Assembly: GCA_945863885.1 (NCBI GenBank)
Contig: CAMAZY010000029.1
Coordinates: 1 to 32,843, forward strand
Reading direction: 5' to 3'
Origin: an uncultured Clostridia bacterium
GTDB lineage: Bacteria > Bacillota > Clostridia > Oscillospirales > Acutalibacteraceae
DNA length: 32,843 nt
The translations under genes and the position numbers were made by a program. Positions within the stretch are counted from its first letter, which is position 1; the number at the start of each line of letters is the position of its first letter. This document shows positions 1 through 7,380 of the stretch, in pieces. The notes beneath the pieces are model-generated. The model made no database searches. It was not told where the DNA came from and worked only from the letters and a program-made list of their open reading frames with translations.

Positions 1-48
1 TCAGAAAGTATGTGCCCGCGCGGCATTAGCGCAAAGGTAAAGATATAG
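1..48 (-). repeat. Truncated copy of a dispersed intergenic repeat
   Basis: Read on the minus strand this stretch contains CTATATCTTTACCTT followed by GCTAATGCCGC and CGGGCAC, and runs off the window edge in TACTTTCT. The same series occurs on the plus strand at about 32701-32747, with only a few differences. The two copies are therefore inverted relative to each other at the two ends of the window. The 109 bases before the mraY stop hold nothing else I can recognise. Confidence 0.75.
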
Positions 49-109
49 AACAAGTTATCTCCAAAAAGTACAGACTGACTGTCAGACAGATAAACTAAAA
101 TTTATATTA

Positions 110-1150
110 CTACTTCACAGTAAAATACATCAGAAGAATCGCCGTCGCACCGCCGGCAACACTGATCAGGCTGAACACCACATCGATTTTCTTTTCGTTC
201 CAGCCGCTCATTTCAAAGTGATGATGGATCGGTGCCATCTTAAAGACTTTTTTGTGTCTGATTTTGATACTGCCAATCTGAATGACATCGGACATCGCTT
301 CAATTACATAGATGATTCCGACGGCAAGAATAATAAGCGGACAGTCGATCGCATAGGCAAGCGCCGCAACAAGACCGCCAAGGAAATTCGAACCTGTATC
401 GCCCATCATGACCTTTGCAGGATAATGGTTCCAGATAAGATAACCCGCAAGTCCGCCGGCAAGAGCCGCACCGATGATTCCGACGGAGGTCGTCTTATAA
501 ATCGCCGCCATCACAACAAAGCTTACGCCGACAGGAAGCGTCACACCGGCGCAAAGGCCATCCAACCCGTCCGTGAAGTTTACGGCGTTGATTGTTCCGT
601 AAATGGCGCACGCACCGAAAACATAATAGAAAATCAGTCCCGGTACGGTGTCAAAGCTGACTCTTCCGATAAGCGGAATAAGCATCGAGGTGTTACCCGC
701 AATTGTAAGAGAAGCCAGGTAGCCGGCAATAACAAGAAGCTGGGGAATCGTTTTTTGAATTTCCGTAAGACCGAGGTTGCGCTTTTTGACAACCTTGATA
801 TAGTCATCCGCAAAGCCGATCATCGCCGAACAGATGGCAAGAAGAAAGCCCGAAATCAGCTTGACGATCTCAAGACTTCGGATATTTTCGTCGTCCGAAA
901 AGACAGGAATCGAAAACGCCTTGCACAAAAGAGCGGTAAGGATCACCGAAACGGTGATTCCGATAATAAACATCAGTCCGCCCATAGTCGGGGTTCCCTG
1001 CTTTTTGGCGTGCCAGCTCGGGCCGATATCGGTCAAAATATTCTGACCGAATTTCAGTTTATGAAGTGCGGGAATCAGCACACGTCCGAGTACCGCCGTA
1101 AGCACAAAAGCAATCACAGCCGAAATCAGCGCAGCAGTCAGTAATTTCAT
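110..1150 (-). CDS. mraY: Phospho-N-acetylmuramoyl-pentapeptide-transferase (MraY)
   Basis: Integral membrane enzyme that transfers phospho-MurNAc-pentapeptide from UDP to undecaprenyl phosphate, making lipid I on the inner face of the membrane. The 346-residue product has about ten hydrophobic segments and the family motifs: the DD pair at 115-116 (FADDYIK), NAVNFTDGLDG around 188-198, a GDTGSNF loop around 250-256, and the HHHFE histidine motif at 309-313. The start was set at 1150: its ATG lies 9 bases after GGAGG, whereas the in-frame ATG at 1159 directly abuts that GGAGG. It is the last gene of the dcw operon visible here, 60 bases after murE. The usual neighbours murD, ftsW and murG do not follow, at least within the 109 bases left. 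Identification is firm. Confidence 0.97.
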   Translation of the reverse strand: MKLLTAALISAVIAFVLTAVLGRVLIPALHKLKFGQNILTDIGPSWHAKKQGTPTMGGLMFIIGITVSVILTALLCKAFSIPVFSDDENIRSLEIVKLISGFLLAICSAMIGFADDYIKVVKKRNLGLTEIQKTIPQLLVIAGYLASLTIAGNTSMLIPLIGRVSFDTVPGLIFYYVFGACAIYGTINAVNFTDGLDGLCAGVTLPVGVSFVVMAAIYKTTSVGIIGAALAGGLAGYLIWNHYPAKVMMGDTGSNFLGGLVAALAYAIDCPLIILAVGIIYVIEAMSDVIQIGSIKIRHKKVFKMAPIHHHFEMSGWNEKKIDVVFSLISVAGGATAILLMYFTVK

Positions 1151-1178
1151 TTTTATCATCCTCCGTGGTTTTATGGTT

Positions 1179-1197
1179 ACCGGAAAAGTCTTCCGGT
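1179..1197 (-). other. Hairpin in the murE-mraY spacer
   Basis: A perfect 7-bp stem (ACCGGAA/TTCCGGT) with a 5-base loop lies in the 60-base spacer between murE and mraY. No U-run follows, so it is not a standard terminator. It may affect mRNA stability or coupling between the two genes; it could also be chance. Confidence 0.4.
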
Positions 1198-1210
1198 TTC
1201 ACAAATCGCC

Positions 1211-2620
1211 TTATAACAGGCATTCTTTTATGATTTCTCTTTCGTCAAATGGCAGCTTTTCATGGCCGACGATCTGATAATCCTCGTGACCCTTTCCGGC
1301 AATCAGCACCGTATCGTCGCTTTTGGCGGCTTTCAGCGCAAAGGAAATCGCCTGTCTGCGGTCGGGCTTGATGTAAACCGGAATCCGGCTTTGCTTCATG
1401 CCGGCAAGAATATCATCAATGATGTCAAGCGGATCTTCGGTTCTCGGGTTATCCGTTGTAACGACTGCCATATCCGAAAGCGAGCAAACCGCTCTTCCCA
1501 TGCGGCTGCGTTTTTCCTTTTCACGGTCTCCGCCGCAGCCGAAAACGGTGATCAGCCGCCCTTTGCACTGCTTTTTCAGCGAAAGCATCACTTTTTTAAT
1601 CGCATCTTCGGTGTGGGCGTAATCAATAATGATTGCGAACGGAACGGGAGCGGACACCGTTTCCATTCTTCCTTTGACTCCGGCGAAAGTACGAAGAGCC
1701 GCCGCACACTCGTCGAGGCTTACCCCCATATCAAAGGCGGCGATGATTGCCTCGGCGGCATTTCTGACCCACAGCTCGCCTTTCAGCGGCAGCGTGAACG
1801 AGTGAATCAGATTATTCGCAACGAGCACAAACGAGGTCGACTCCTCTTTCAGGACAATATTCTTGACCGTAAAATCCGCTTCGTCGCTTGTCAAAGAATA
1901 GGTAATGACCTTTCGGCTTCCCGCATTTTCGAATTCTTTTTCATACGGGTCGTCAAAGTTGATAATCGCCGTATCGCATTCGGGAAATAGCGAAAGCTTG
2001 GCGTTTTTGTAATGTTCAAAGGTTTTATGATAATCGAGATGATCCTCGGTGAGATTGGTAAAAATTCCCGTCCGGAACCTCATCCCGTACAGTCTGTGCT
2101 GACAAAGTCCCTGCGACGACGCTTCGAGCACGCAACAGTCAAAGCCGATATCCGCCGTCTTGCGAAGATAGGAATACACGTCAAAGCTGTCCGGGGTTGT
2201 CATCGTGGCTTTCCGGTCGGTATCAAGCTTATTTTCCACCGTTCCGATCAGCCCGCATCTTCTTGCGCTTCTTGTAAGAATATGATGAAGAATCGTGCTG
2301 ACGGAGGTTTTGCCGTTTGTTCCCGTGACGGCGATGATTTTCATCTCTTCGTCGGGACGGCCGAAGAATTCACGGCAAAGCACGGCATACGCCTTTCCCG
2401 CATCTTCCACGACGGCACAGTTTTCACAAAGCTTTTTTTCGCCGACAACAAGCACAGCACCGTTTAAAAGAGCTTCTTTTACATAGTCTTCCGCATTTTT
2501 CCGGCAAACAAAGATACAGCCGGGTCTGCATTTTCTGGAATCGTCCGTAATCAAATCAATCGGTTCGTCCTGTGCTTGATAATCGATATTTGCCGCAAAA
2601 AGCAATTGAGAAAGTCTCAT
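1211..2620 (-). CDS. murE: UDP-N-acetylmuramoyl-tripeptide synthetase (MurE)
   Basis: Cytoplasmic ATP-dependent ligase that adds the third residue to UDP-MurNAc-L-Ala-D-Glu. The 469-residue protein shows the Mur-ligase ATP loop GTNGKTS at 100-106, the substrate-loop TTPDS at 141-145, a YKNAKLSLF segment around 204-212 that carries the lysine usually carbamylated in this family, and DNPR at 390-393. In characterised MurE enzymes DNPR marks specificity for meso-diaminopimelate over lysine, so the wall is predicted to be of the meso-DAP type. The start was placed at 2620, whose ATG follows GGAGG by 5 bases; a longer frame reaching into pbp lacks such a site. It begins 22 bases after the pbp stop, consistent with one transcript. 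Confidence 0.96.
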   Translation of the reverse strand: MRLSQLLFAANIDYQAQDEPIDLITDDSRKCRPGCIFVCRKNAEDYVKEALLNGAVLVVGEKKLCENCAVVEDAGKAYAVLCREFFGRPDEEMKIIAVTGTNGKTSVSTILHHILTRSARRCGLIGTVENKLDTDRKATMTTPDSFDVYSYLRKTADIGFDCCVLEASSQGLCQHRLYGMRFRTGIFTNLTEDHLDYHKTFEHYKNAKLSLFPECDTAIINFDDPYEKEFENAGSRKVITYSLTSDEADFTVKNIVLKEESTSFVLVANNLIHSFTLPLKGELWVRNAAEAIIAAFDMGVSLDECAAALRTFAGVKGRMETVSAPVPFAIIIDYAHTEDAIKKVMLSLKKQCKGRLITVFGCGGDREKEKRSRMGRAVCSLSDMAVVTTDNPRTEDPLDIIDDILAGMKQSRIPVYIKPDRRQAISFALKAAKSDDTVLIAGKGHEDYQIVGHEKLPFDEREIIKECLL

Positions 2621-2642
2621 AAGCACCTCCGCCGGCCGTCTG

Positions 2643-5036
2643 TCAGTCAACGACCTTGGTTGTCGAATGGAAATACAGCGTGACACTCGAGCCGGTCTGG
2701 AGCTTCGTACCTTTGGTCACGCTCTGGCTGTAAACCTGAGCACTCGCCTCACTCGCCGGGCCCGAAATAATGATATTGATACCTGCCGCAAGAGCCGTCT
2801 GATTGGCCTGCGACACACTCATTCCCGCAAAATCGGGTACTTCAACAACCTGTGCTTCTGCGTCGTTTTCGGTGTAAACCACCACGACGCCTCCCTTGGG
2901 TATTGTCTGTCCTGAAGCCGGAACCTGAGAAACAACGGTCTTTCCGTCTCCGACAACCCGGATGCTGAACCCCTGACCGGCGGCGGTCGACTTGGCGTCG
3001 CTTACCGTCTTGGAAATCAGATTCGGAGCCGTATAGGTAACCTTGTTCAGTTCGTCTTCTGTGTACTGCGGCTTGACGTTCAGATATTTAAGCGTAGAAT
3101 CCATGACCTCTCTTGCAATCGGAGCGGCAATAACGCCGCCGCCTCTGTATTCTCCCGGCGGATCGTCAACACCGACAAGCACGGCCACCTCGGGGTCATC
3201 AGCCGGTGCGAAGCAGACAAAGGACGCAACATATTTCATCTGCGTTGACGCTTCCTCGCCCTTTTCGGTCTTCAGGTCGAGCTTTTCACTTGTTGCCGTT
3301 TTTCCGGCAACACGGTAGCCGGCGATATAGGCGTTTTTACCCGTACCGCCCTCAACAACGGCTTCCATCATCTGTCTGACGGTCGCCGCCGTGCTTTCGG
3401 AAATCACCTGCCGCTTGACGGTCGGCTCGGTTTTCGAAATCACGCTACCCTCGCTGTTGACAATGCTGTCAACAATATACGGCTGCATCAGCTTTCCGCC
3501 GTTTGCAATCGCACACGTTGCGGTAATAATCTGAATCGGACTGAGTCGTACCGACTGACCGAAAGAGGTACTCGCCAGTTCGACCTTGCCCATCTTTTCG
3601 AGCGAATGATAAACCGGATTGGCCTCGCCCGGAAGGTCGATTCCCGTTTTCTGGGTGAACCCGAAAGCGTCAAAATACTTGTAATACCGTTCGACGCCGA
3701 GCTTCTGACCGATATCAATAAAGAACGGGTTGCAGGAATTCATAAGTCCCTGTGTAAAGGTCTGCGTTCCGTGTCCCGTTGTTTTGGCACAGTGGATCGT
3801 CGTATCGTTTGCGACCTTGTAGGCGCCGGTACAGGTATAGGTGGTGTTGAGACTTACCACGCCCTCCTCCAAAGCGGCGGCAGCCGTAAAAATCTTAAAG
3901 GTGGAACCCGGTTCATAGGTGCTTGTGATACAAAAGCTGTTCCATTGGGAATAAAGCGCATCGGTCACCATCTGGTTATACTTTTCGTCGTCCTCATAGG
4001 ACTTGAGAATCTTGATCTCGTTTTCGTCGACGATTTTATACGGGTCGTTCAGATCGAAGTCCGGCTTATCGCTCATCGCAAGCACGGCGCCCGTGTCCAC
4101 GTCCATTACGATACCGAACACACCGGCGGCCTTTGTATTTTCCTTCGCCTGTCTGAGTGCATTTTCAAGATACATCTGAATATTCGAATCAATCGTCAGC
4201 ACAACACCGCTGCCCTCAATCGGGTCGTTTATCGTCTCAAAACTCGAATCGACAGCATTGTTATAGGCGTCCTTCGCCGTAACCTTTCTTCCGTCGGTGC
4301 CTTTCAGTGCGGAATTGTACTTCATTTCGACGCCGCTGATACCGTCGCCGTTATAGTTTGTTGCACCGATTACCGTCGAAGCAAAATTGTTGTCGGGATA
4401 AATCCGGATGGAATCGTTTTCGTAGCTGAAGAATTTCGAAGCCTTGACGGTTTCTTCGTATTCCTCACCTTTCTTGTTGACGCCGGTGTTGTACACATAT
4501 TCATAACCGAAAAACTCGTCAAGCGCAAGCCGCTGGGAAGCATCAACCTTTTTCTTGACTCTTGCATAGCGCTTGTCGTTTTGTGTGAGAATCTCTTTTA
4601 CTTCTTTCGCTTTCATACCGAGTATTTTGGCAAGCTTTTTTGAAAGAAAATTATAGTATTCGTTCCGCTTTTCATCCGCCTTTTCGGTTACGACCGTTCC
4701 GTCGTCAAGCTTCTTGTTGAATCTTGTTGAAAAGAAGGTATAGATTTCTTTCGGGTCAACCGTCAGAATCCACGCAGATGAACCCGTTACAAGCGGATTC
4801 ATGTTACAGTCATAAATCGTCCCTCTGACGGCGGGAATAATTTCATCGTAAAGCTGGTTGGCTTCCGCCTTTGAGCGATACTCTTCACCGTGAGCAACAA
4901 CGATATAGCCCACTCTTACGATTCCGACAAGCAGCAGAAAAACAAGCAAAAACGCCGTAATCTCTCTTGCTCTGTGCTTATACGAATGATCCGCACGGCG
5001 AGAAACCGTATTTTTTCTGACTCTCAGACGTTTCAA
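2643..5036 (-). CDS. PASTA-domain class B penicillin-binding protein (FtsI/SpoVD/Pbp2x type)
   Basis: Membrane-anchored transpeptidase that cross-links peptidoglycan at the septum or, in SpoVD-like members, during spore cortex synthesis. The 797 residues comprise a basic N-terminus, one membrane segment (about 25-48), a dimerisation domain, a transpeptidase domain, and two C-terminal PASTA domains (about 667-725 and 730-790). Catalytic motifs are STFK at 378-381 with the nucleophilic serine, and SCN at 434-436. The third motif, normally KTG, reads K579-T580-A581, and the DNA is unambiguous there. Translation starts at TTG, 8 bases after a purine-rich AAGGGGG. The position between ftsL and murE is that of ftsI/spoVD in Firmicutes; sequence alone does not decide whether it serves division or sporulation. 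Confidence 0.93.
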   Translation of the reverse strand: MKRLRVRKNTVSRRADHSYKHRAREITAFLLVFLLLVGIVRVGYIVVAHGEEYRSKAEANQLYDEIIPAVRGTIYDCNMNPLVTGSSAWILTVDPKEIYTFFSTRFNKKLDDGTVVTEKADEKRNEYYNFLSKKLAKILGMKAKEVKEILTQNDKRYARVKKKVDASQRLALDEFFGYEYVYNTGVNKKGEEYEETVKASKFFSYENDSIRIYPDNNFASTVIGATNYNGDGISGVEMKYNSALKGTDGRKVTAKDAYNNAVDSSFETINDPIEGSGVVLTIDSNIQMYLENALRQAKENTKAAGVFGIVMDVDTGAVLAMSDKPDFDLNDPYKIVDENEIKILKSYEDDEKYNQMVTDALYSQWNSFCITSTYEPGSTFKIFTAAAALEEGVVSLNTTYTCTGAYKVANDTTIHCAKTTGHGTQTFTQGLMNSCNPFFIDIGQKLGVERYYKYFDAFGFTQKTGIDLPGEANPVYHSLEKMGKVELASTSFGQSVRLSPIQIITATCAIANGGKLMQPYIVDSIVNSEGSVISKTEPTVKRQVISESTAATVRQMMEAVVEGGTGKNAYIAGYRVAGKTATSEKLDLKTEKGEEASTQMKYVASFVCFAPADDPEVAVLVGVDDPPGEYRGGGVIAAPIAREVMDSTLKYLNVKPQYTEDELNKVTYTAPNLISKTVSDAKSTAAGQGFSIRVVGDGKTVVSQVPASGQTIPKGGVVVVYTENDAEAQVVEVPDFAGMSVSQANQTALAAGINIIISGPASEASAQVYSQSVTKGTKLQTGSSVTLYFHSTTKVVD

Positions 5037-5069
5037 GTAAAATACCCCCTTCCTGAAACAGGCGATTAA

Positions 5070-5105
5070 GTAAAAGAGAGTCGAACACGGTATTGTTTTC
5101 GACTC
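5070..5105 (-). terminator. Terminator-like hairpin just upstream of pbp
   Basis: An 8-bp perfect stem (GAGTCGAA/TTCGACTC, 12-base loop) is followed on the minus strand by TCTTTTACTT. It ends about 40 bases before the pbp TTG start, so it would act as an attenuator or as an mRNA-end signal inside the dcw cluster. The U-run is imperfect. Confidence 0.5.
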
Positions 5106-5186
5106 CCTTCACTTTAACCAATGGCAACCAAAGTGCACACAAATGATAATAAGCAAATAATTTTTGACGAGCCGTCCGCTCATGAT

Positions 5187-5211
5187 AAAAGACGAATCGT
5201 ATGCGTCTTTT
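5187..5211 (-). terminator. Terminator-like hairpin after ftsL
   Basis: The stem AAAAGACG/CGTCTTTT with a 9-base loop lies about 40 bases after the ftsL stop. The U residues form the distal half of the stem, followed by ATC. It resembles a weak intrinsic terminator and would partly separate mraZ-rsmH-ftsL from pbp-murE-mraY. Confidence 0.45.
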
Positions 5212-5252
5212 AATTGTATTCAAATAAACCGACAATTATGGCATCAATTCGT

Positions 5253-5702
5253 TCAATTGTCGGTAATCATCTTATTTTCATCGGCCGTATCGATATAAAT
5301 AATGTTTTCCTCGGCAAGCTTCACCATGCCGAGCTTTTCGACGGCAATCTTTTCTATCTTATCGACCGAAACAAGCTTTGCAAGCCGTGCCGCCACGACC
5401 TTTTGGTCATTTTTATAGATTTCGAGCGTGTCAAGCTGCTTGTTATAGTTGATACGGCTGGATCTGAGTGCCGAAAAGCTTGTACAAAGAAGCACAAAAG
5501 ACAGCATGACAACAATAACCAATGCCGAAAACTTAGCAGCCTTGACATGAGACGCAACGGTCTGCTGTTTCAGATCGGCACGGGGCTTTTTCACTTTTTT
5601 CAGCTCAGGCTTTTTCTCTGCCTGAGGCTTTTTTTCGGGTATCGGCTGCGGAATCAATTCCGGCGCCGCCGAAGAATAGTCAAACAGATATTCGACCGCC
5701 AT
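5253..5702 (-). CDS. ftsL: FtsL-like cell-division protein
   Basis: Small bitopic division protein. Family members join DivIB and DivIC in the septal complex that activates the FtsW/PBP synthase. The 149-residue product has a long charged, proline- and lysine-rich cytoplasmic N-terminus (about 1-55), a single membrane helix (about 58-80), and an extracellular region with coiled-coil character ending in an EKLGMVKLAEENIIYI segment of the FtsL/DivIC type. FtsL proteins are poorly conserved, so the name rests on topology, this C-terminal pattern and the position between rsmH and pbp. A GGGGGAG sequence precedes the ATG, and the gene starts 23 bases after rsmH. Confidence 0.85.
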   Translation of the reverse strand: MAVEYLFDYSSAAPELIPQPIPEKKPQAEKKPELKKVKKPRADLKQQTVASHVKAAKFSALVIVVMLSFVLLCTSFSALRSSRINYNKQLDTLEIYKNDQKVVAARLAKLVSVDKIEKIAVEKLGMVKLAEENIIYIDTADENKMITDN

Positions 5703-5725
5703 ATATTCTCTCCCCCAAACTCAGA

Positions 5726-6664
5726 TTACATGTTTTCTTCTTTTCTCTCAATACATCGAAGCGTTGCACTTCTTGAACGCTGGTTCTCCTCAAGTTCTTG
5801 TCCGGTCGGCTTTTTGAACTTGAACGGAAGCTCCCCTTTCGGCGTTTTTCCGCATACGCAGACCGGAAATTCCGGCGGACAGGTACAACCCTGACAAAGA
5901 CCGGCAAAGGTCTGCTTAATCAGCCTGTCCTCAAGCGAATGAAAGGTGATGACGCAAAGTCTTCCGCCCTTATGTAAGCTTTCAAACATATCCTCGGCCG
6001 CCTCGGAAAGGCGGTCAAGTTCTCCGTTGACCTCGATCCGCAACGCCTGGAACGTTCTTCTTGCCGGGTGACCGCCGGTTCTTCTTGCGGCGGCGGGAAT
6101 CGCCGATTTGACGATTTCGGCAAGCTCGAGCGTCGTTTCGATGTTCTTTTTTTCTCTTTCTCTTACAATGGCTTTTGCTATACTTGCGGCGAATTTTTCT
6201 TCGCCGTATTTTTTGAAGATGAACGAAAGCTGTCTTTCGTCGTAGGTGTTGACAATATCCGCCGCCGTCTTTCCCTCTTTTGACATTCTCATGTCAAGCG
6301 GCGCATCGTTATGAAACGAAAAGCCTCGTTCGGCGTTGTCAAGCTGAAACGAGCTTACGCCGAGGTCGGCAAGAATTCCGTCCGCCCCGTCAAGTCCGAG
6401 GTCGGAAAGAATCGTTTTGATGTTGAAAAAATTGTCTTTGACAATGGTGACGTTCGGATATCCGCCGAGCCTTTCGTGAAGGACGCTGATTGCGTCGGGG
6501 TCACGGTCAACGGCAATCAGCCGACCCGTACCGTCAAGGGCTTCCAGAATCTTCCGACTGTGTCCGCCGCCACCGGCTGTGCAGTCCACATAAACGCCGC
6601 CGGGCTTAATCGCAAGCGCCCGGATGCACTCGTCAAGAAGCACGCTTTTATGAGAAAAATCCAT
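5726..6664 (-). CDS. rsmH: 16S rRNA (cytosine-1402-N4)-methyltransferase (RsmH/MraW)
   Basis: SAM-dependent methyltransferase that modifies C1402 in the decoding centre of 16S rRNA. The 312-residue sequence opens with the typical MDFSHKSVLLDE stretch, then the SAM-binding loop VDCTAGGGGHS at about 26-36, DRDPDAI, and DLGVSSFQLD around 101-110. The C-terminal part contains ITFHSLEDRLIKQ and a cysteine-rich stretch (CQGCTCPPEFPVCVCG), both usual for the family. The length matches typical RsmH. Only 12 bases separate it from mraZ, and a GAGGA-type ribosome-binding site precedes the ATG at 6664. Confidence 0.97.
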   Translation of the reverse strand: MDFSHKSVLLDECIRALAIKPGGVYVDCTAGGGGHSRKILEALDGTGRLIAVDRDPDAISVLHERLGGYPNVTIVKDNFFNIKTILSDLGLDGADGILADLGVSSFQLDNAERGFSFHNDAPLDMRMSKEGKTAADIVNTYDERQLSFIFKKYGEEKFAASIAKAIVREREKKNIETTLELAEIVKSAIPAAARRTGGHPARRTFQALRIEVNGELDRLSEAAEDMFESLHKGGRLCVITFHSLEDRLIKQTFAGLCQGCTCPPEFPVCVCGKTPKGELPFKFKKPTGQELEENQRSRSATLRCIERKEENM

Positions 6665-6676
6665 AGGCTTGTCCTC

Positions 6677-7168
6677 TTAGTTCTTAAGCTCGATAAAGCG
6701 TCCGTCCGCCTTGAACTCACGGCGTTTTTCGGCTTCCTTGAGCGAAGCCTCTTCGTCCTTGGCGATTTCGTCGTTGATCTGCATGAAGTATTCGTCGTAT
6801 TTTTCGGGGTTCCAGATCTGTACGTGGTCACCCATGCCGACGAAAAGTCCCGTTTTTTCAAGGCAGGAATACTTGAGAATCGTGGCGTTGACGCTGATTC
6901 TTCCCTGTGAGTCGACCGTAACGACATTCGCATTCGAACGGGAAGCGAAAAGCAGCTTTTCCCGGGTGTATTCGTCCGAAGCGTGGCTAAGCTCACGCTC
7001 AACCCTTTTTTCAAATTCTTCTTCGGTAAAGCACTCGATATGAGGATGTCTTGACGGCTTGACACGGATAACGAAGCTGTCGCCTAATCGTTCCCGGAAT
7101 TTAGCCGGAACAAAAAGTCTGTTTTTCGAATCGAGATTATGCTCGAAGCTTCCCGTAAAGCCAAACAT
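6677..7168 (-). CDS. mraZ: Transcriptional regulator MraZ
   Basis: First gene of the dcw operon. MraZ proteins form ring-shaped oligomers built from AbrB-like swapped-hairpin domains and bind repeats in front of their own gene. The 163-residue product begins MFGFTGSFEHNLDSKNRLFVPAKFRE, the standard first half, and has the second half around 85-100 (VTVDSQGRISVNATIL). The C-terminal about 20 residues are charged and longer than the E. coli protein. Two GTGG boxes spaced 10 bp lie next to the predicted transcription start about 65-75 bases upstream, so autoregulation is likely. Confidence 0.96.
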   Translation of the reverse strand: MFGFTGSFEHNLDSKNRLFVPAKFRERLGDSFVIRVKPSRHPHIECFTEEEFEKRVERELSHASDEYTREKLLFASRSNANVVTVDSQGRISVNATILKYSCLEKTGLFVGMGDHVQIWNPEKYDEYFMQINDEIAKDEEASLKEAEKRREFKADGRFIELKN

Positions 7169-7228
7169 CGCTCACACCTGCCTTTCATTTTTCATCCCCG
7201 GTGAGATTCAACACTTTATTGAACTATT

Positions 7229-7245
7229 CCCCCACAATTCACCAC
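7229..7245 (-). promoter_or_regulatory. Putative MraZ operator
   Basis: On the minus strand two GTGG boxes begin exactly 10 bp apart (7245 and 7235), inside GTGGTGAATTGTGGGGG. Helically phased TGGG/GTGG repeats are the known MraZ targets in other bacteria. They overlap the predicted start of transcription of mraZ, a good place for autorepression. Confidence 0.65.
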
Positions 7246-7251
7246 AAAAAT

Positions 7252-7280
7252 ATTATAAAGTTGCCTGTCCGTTTTGTCAA
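7252..7280 (-). promoter_or_regulatory. dcw operon promoter
   Basis: Perfect TTGACA (7280-7275), a 17-base spacer and perfect TATAAT (7257-7252) on the minus strand. This is a full sigma-A-type consensus feeding mraZ and the genes after it. Confidence 0.9.
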
Positions 7281-7309
7281 GGTTAAAGTGCAAAAAGGAC
7301 ATTAAAAAA

Positions 7310-7343
7310 ACACACAAAAAAACGCCCCGAAATAGGACGTTTT
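7310..7343 (-). terminator. polA terminator
   Basis: On the minus strand AAAACGTCC pairs with GGGCGTTTT (one G-U pair, short loop) and continues into a T-rich run. It lies about 40 bases after the polA stop and ends roughly 30 bases before the dcw promoter, separating the two transcription units. Confidence 0.75.
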
Positions 7344-7380
7344 TAACAACGAATTTTTGTTCGACACAAGTTATAGTGGT

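Noticed and set aside
218-1144. Long open frame on the plus strand opposite mraY
   Set aside because: Mirror of the real gene; highly charged, no family features, no ribosome-binding site.
3606-4643. 345-codon plus-strand frame opposite pbp
   Set aside because: Antisense shadow of a gene with all catalytic motifs; low complexity and no start signal.
4978-5235. 85-codon minus-strand frame across the ftsL-pbp gap
   Set aside because: Overlaps the pbp start in another frame and runs through both hairpins; no ribosome-binding site or recognisable features.
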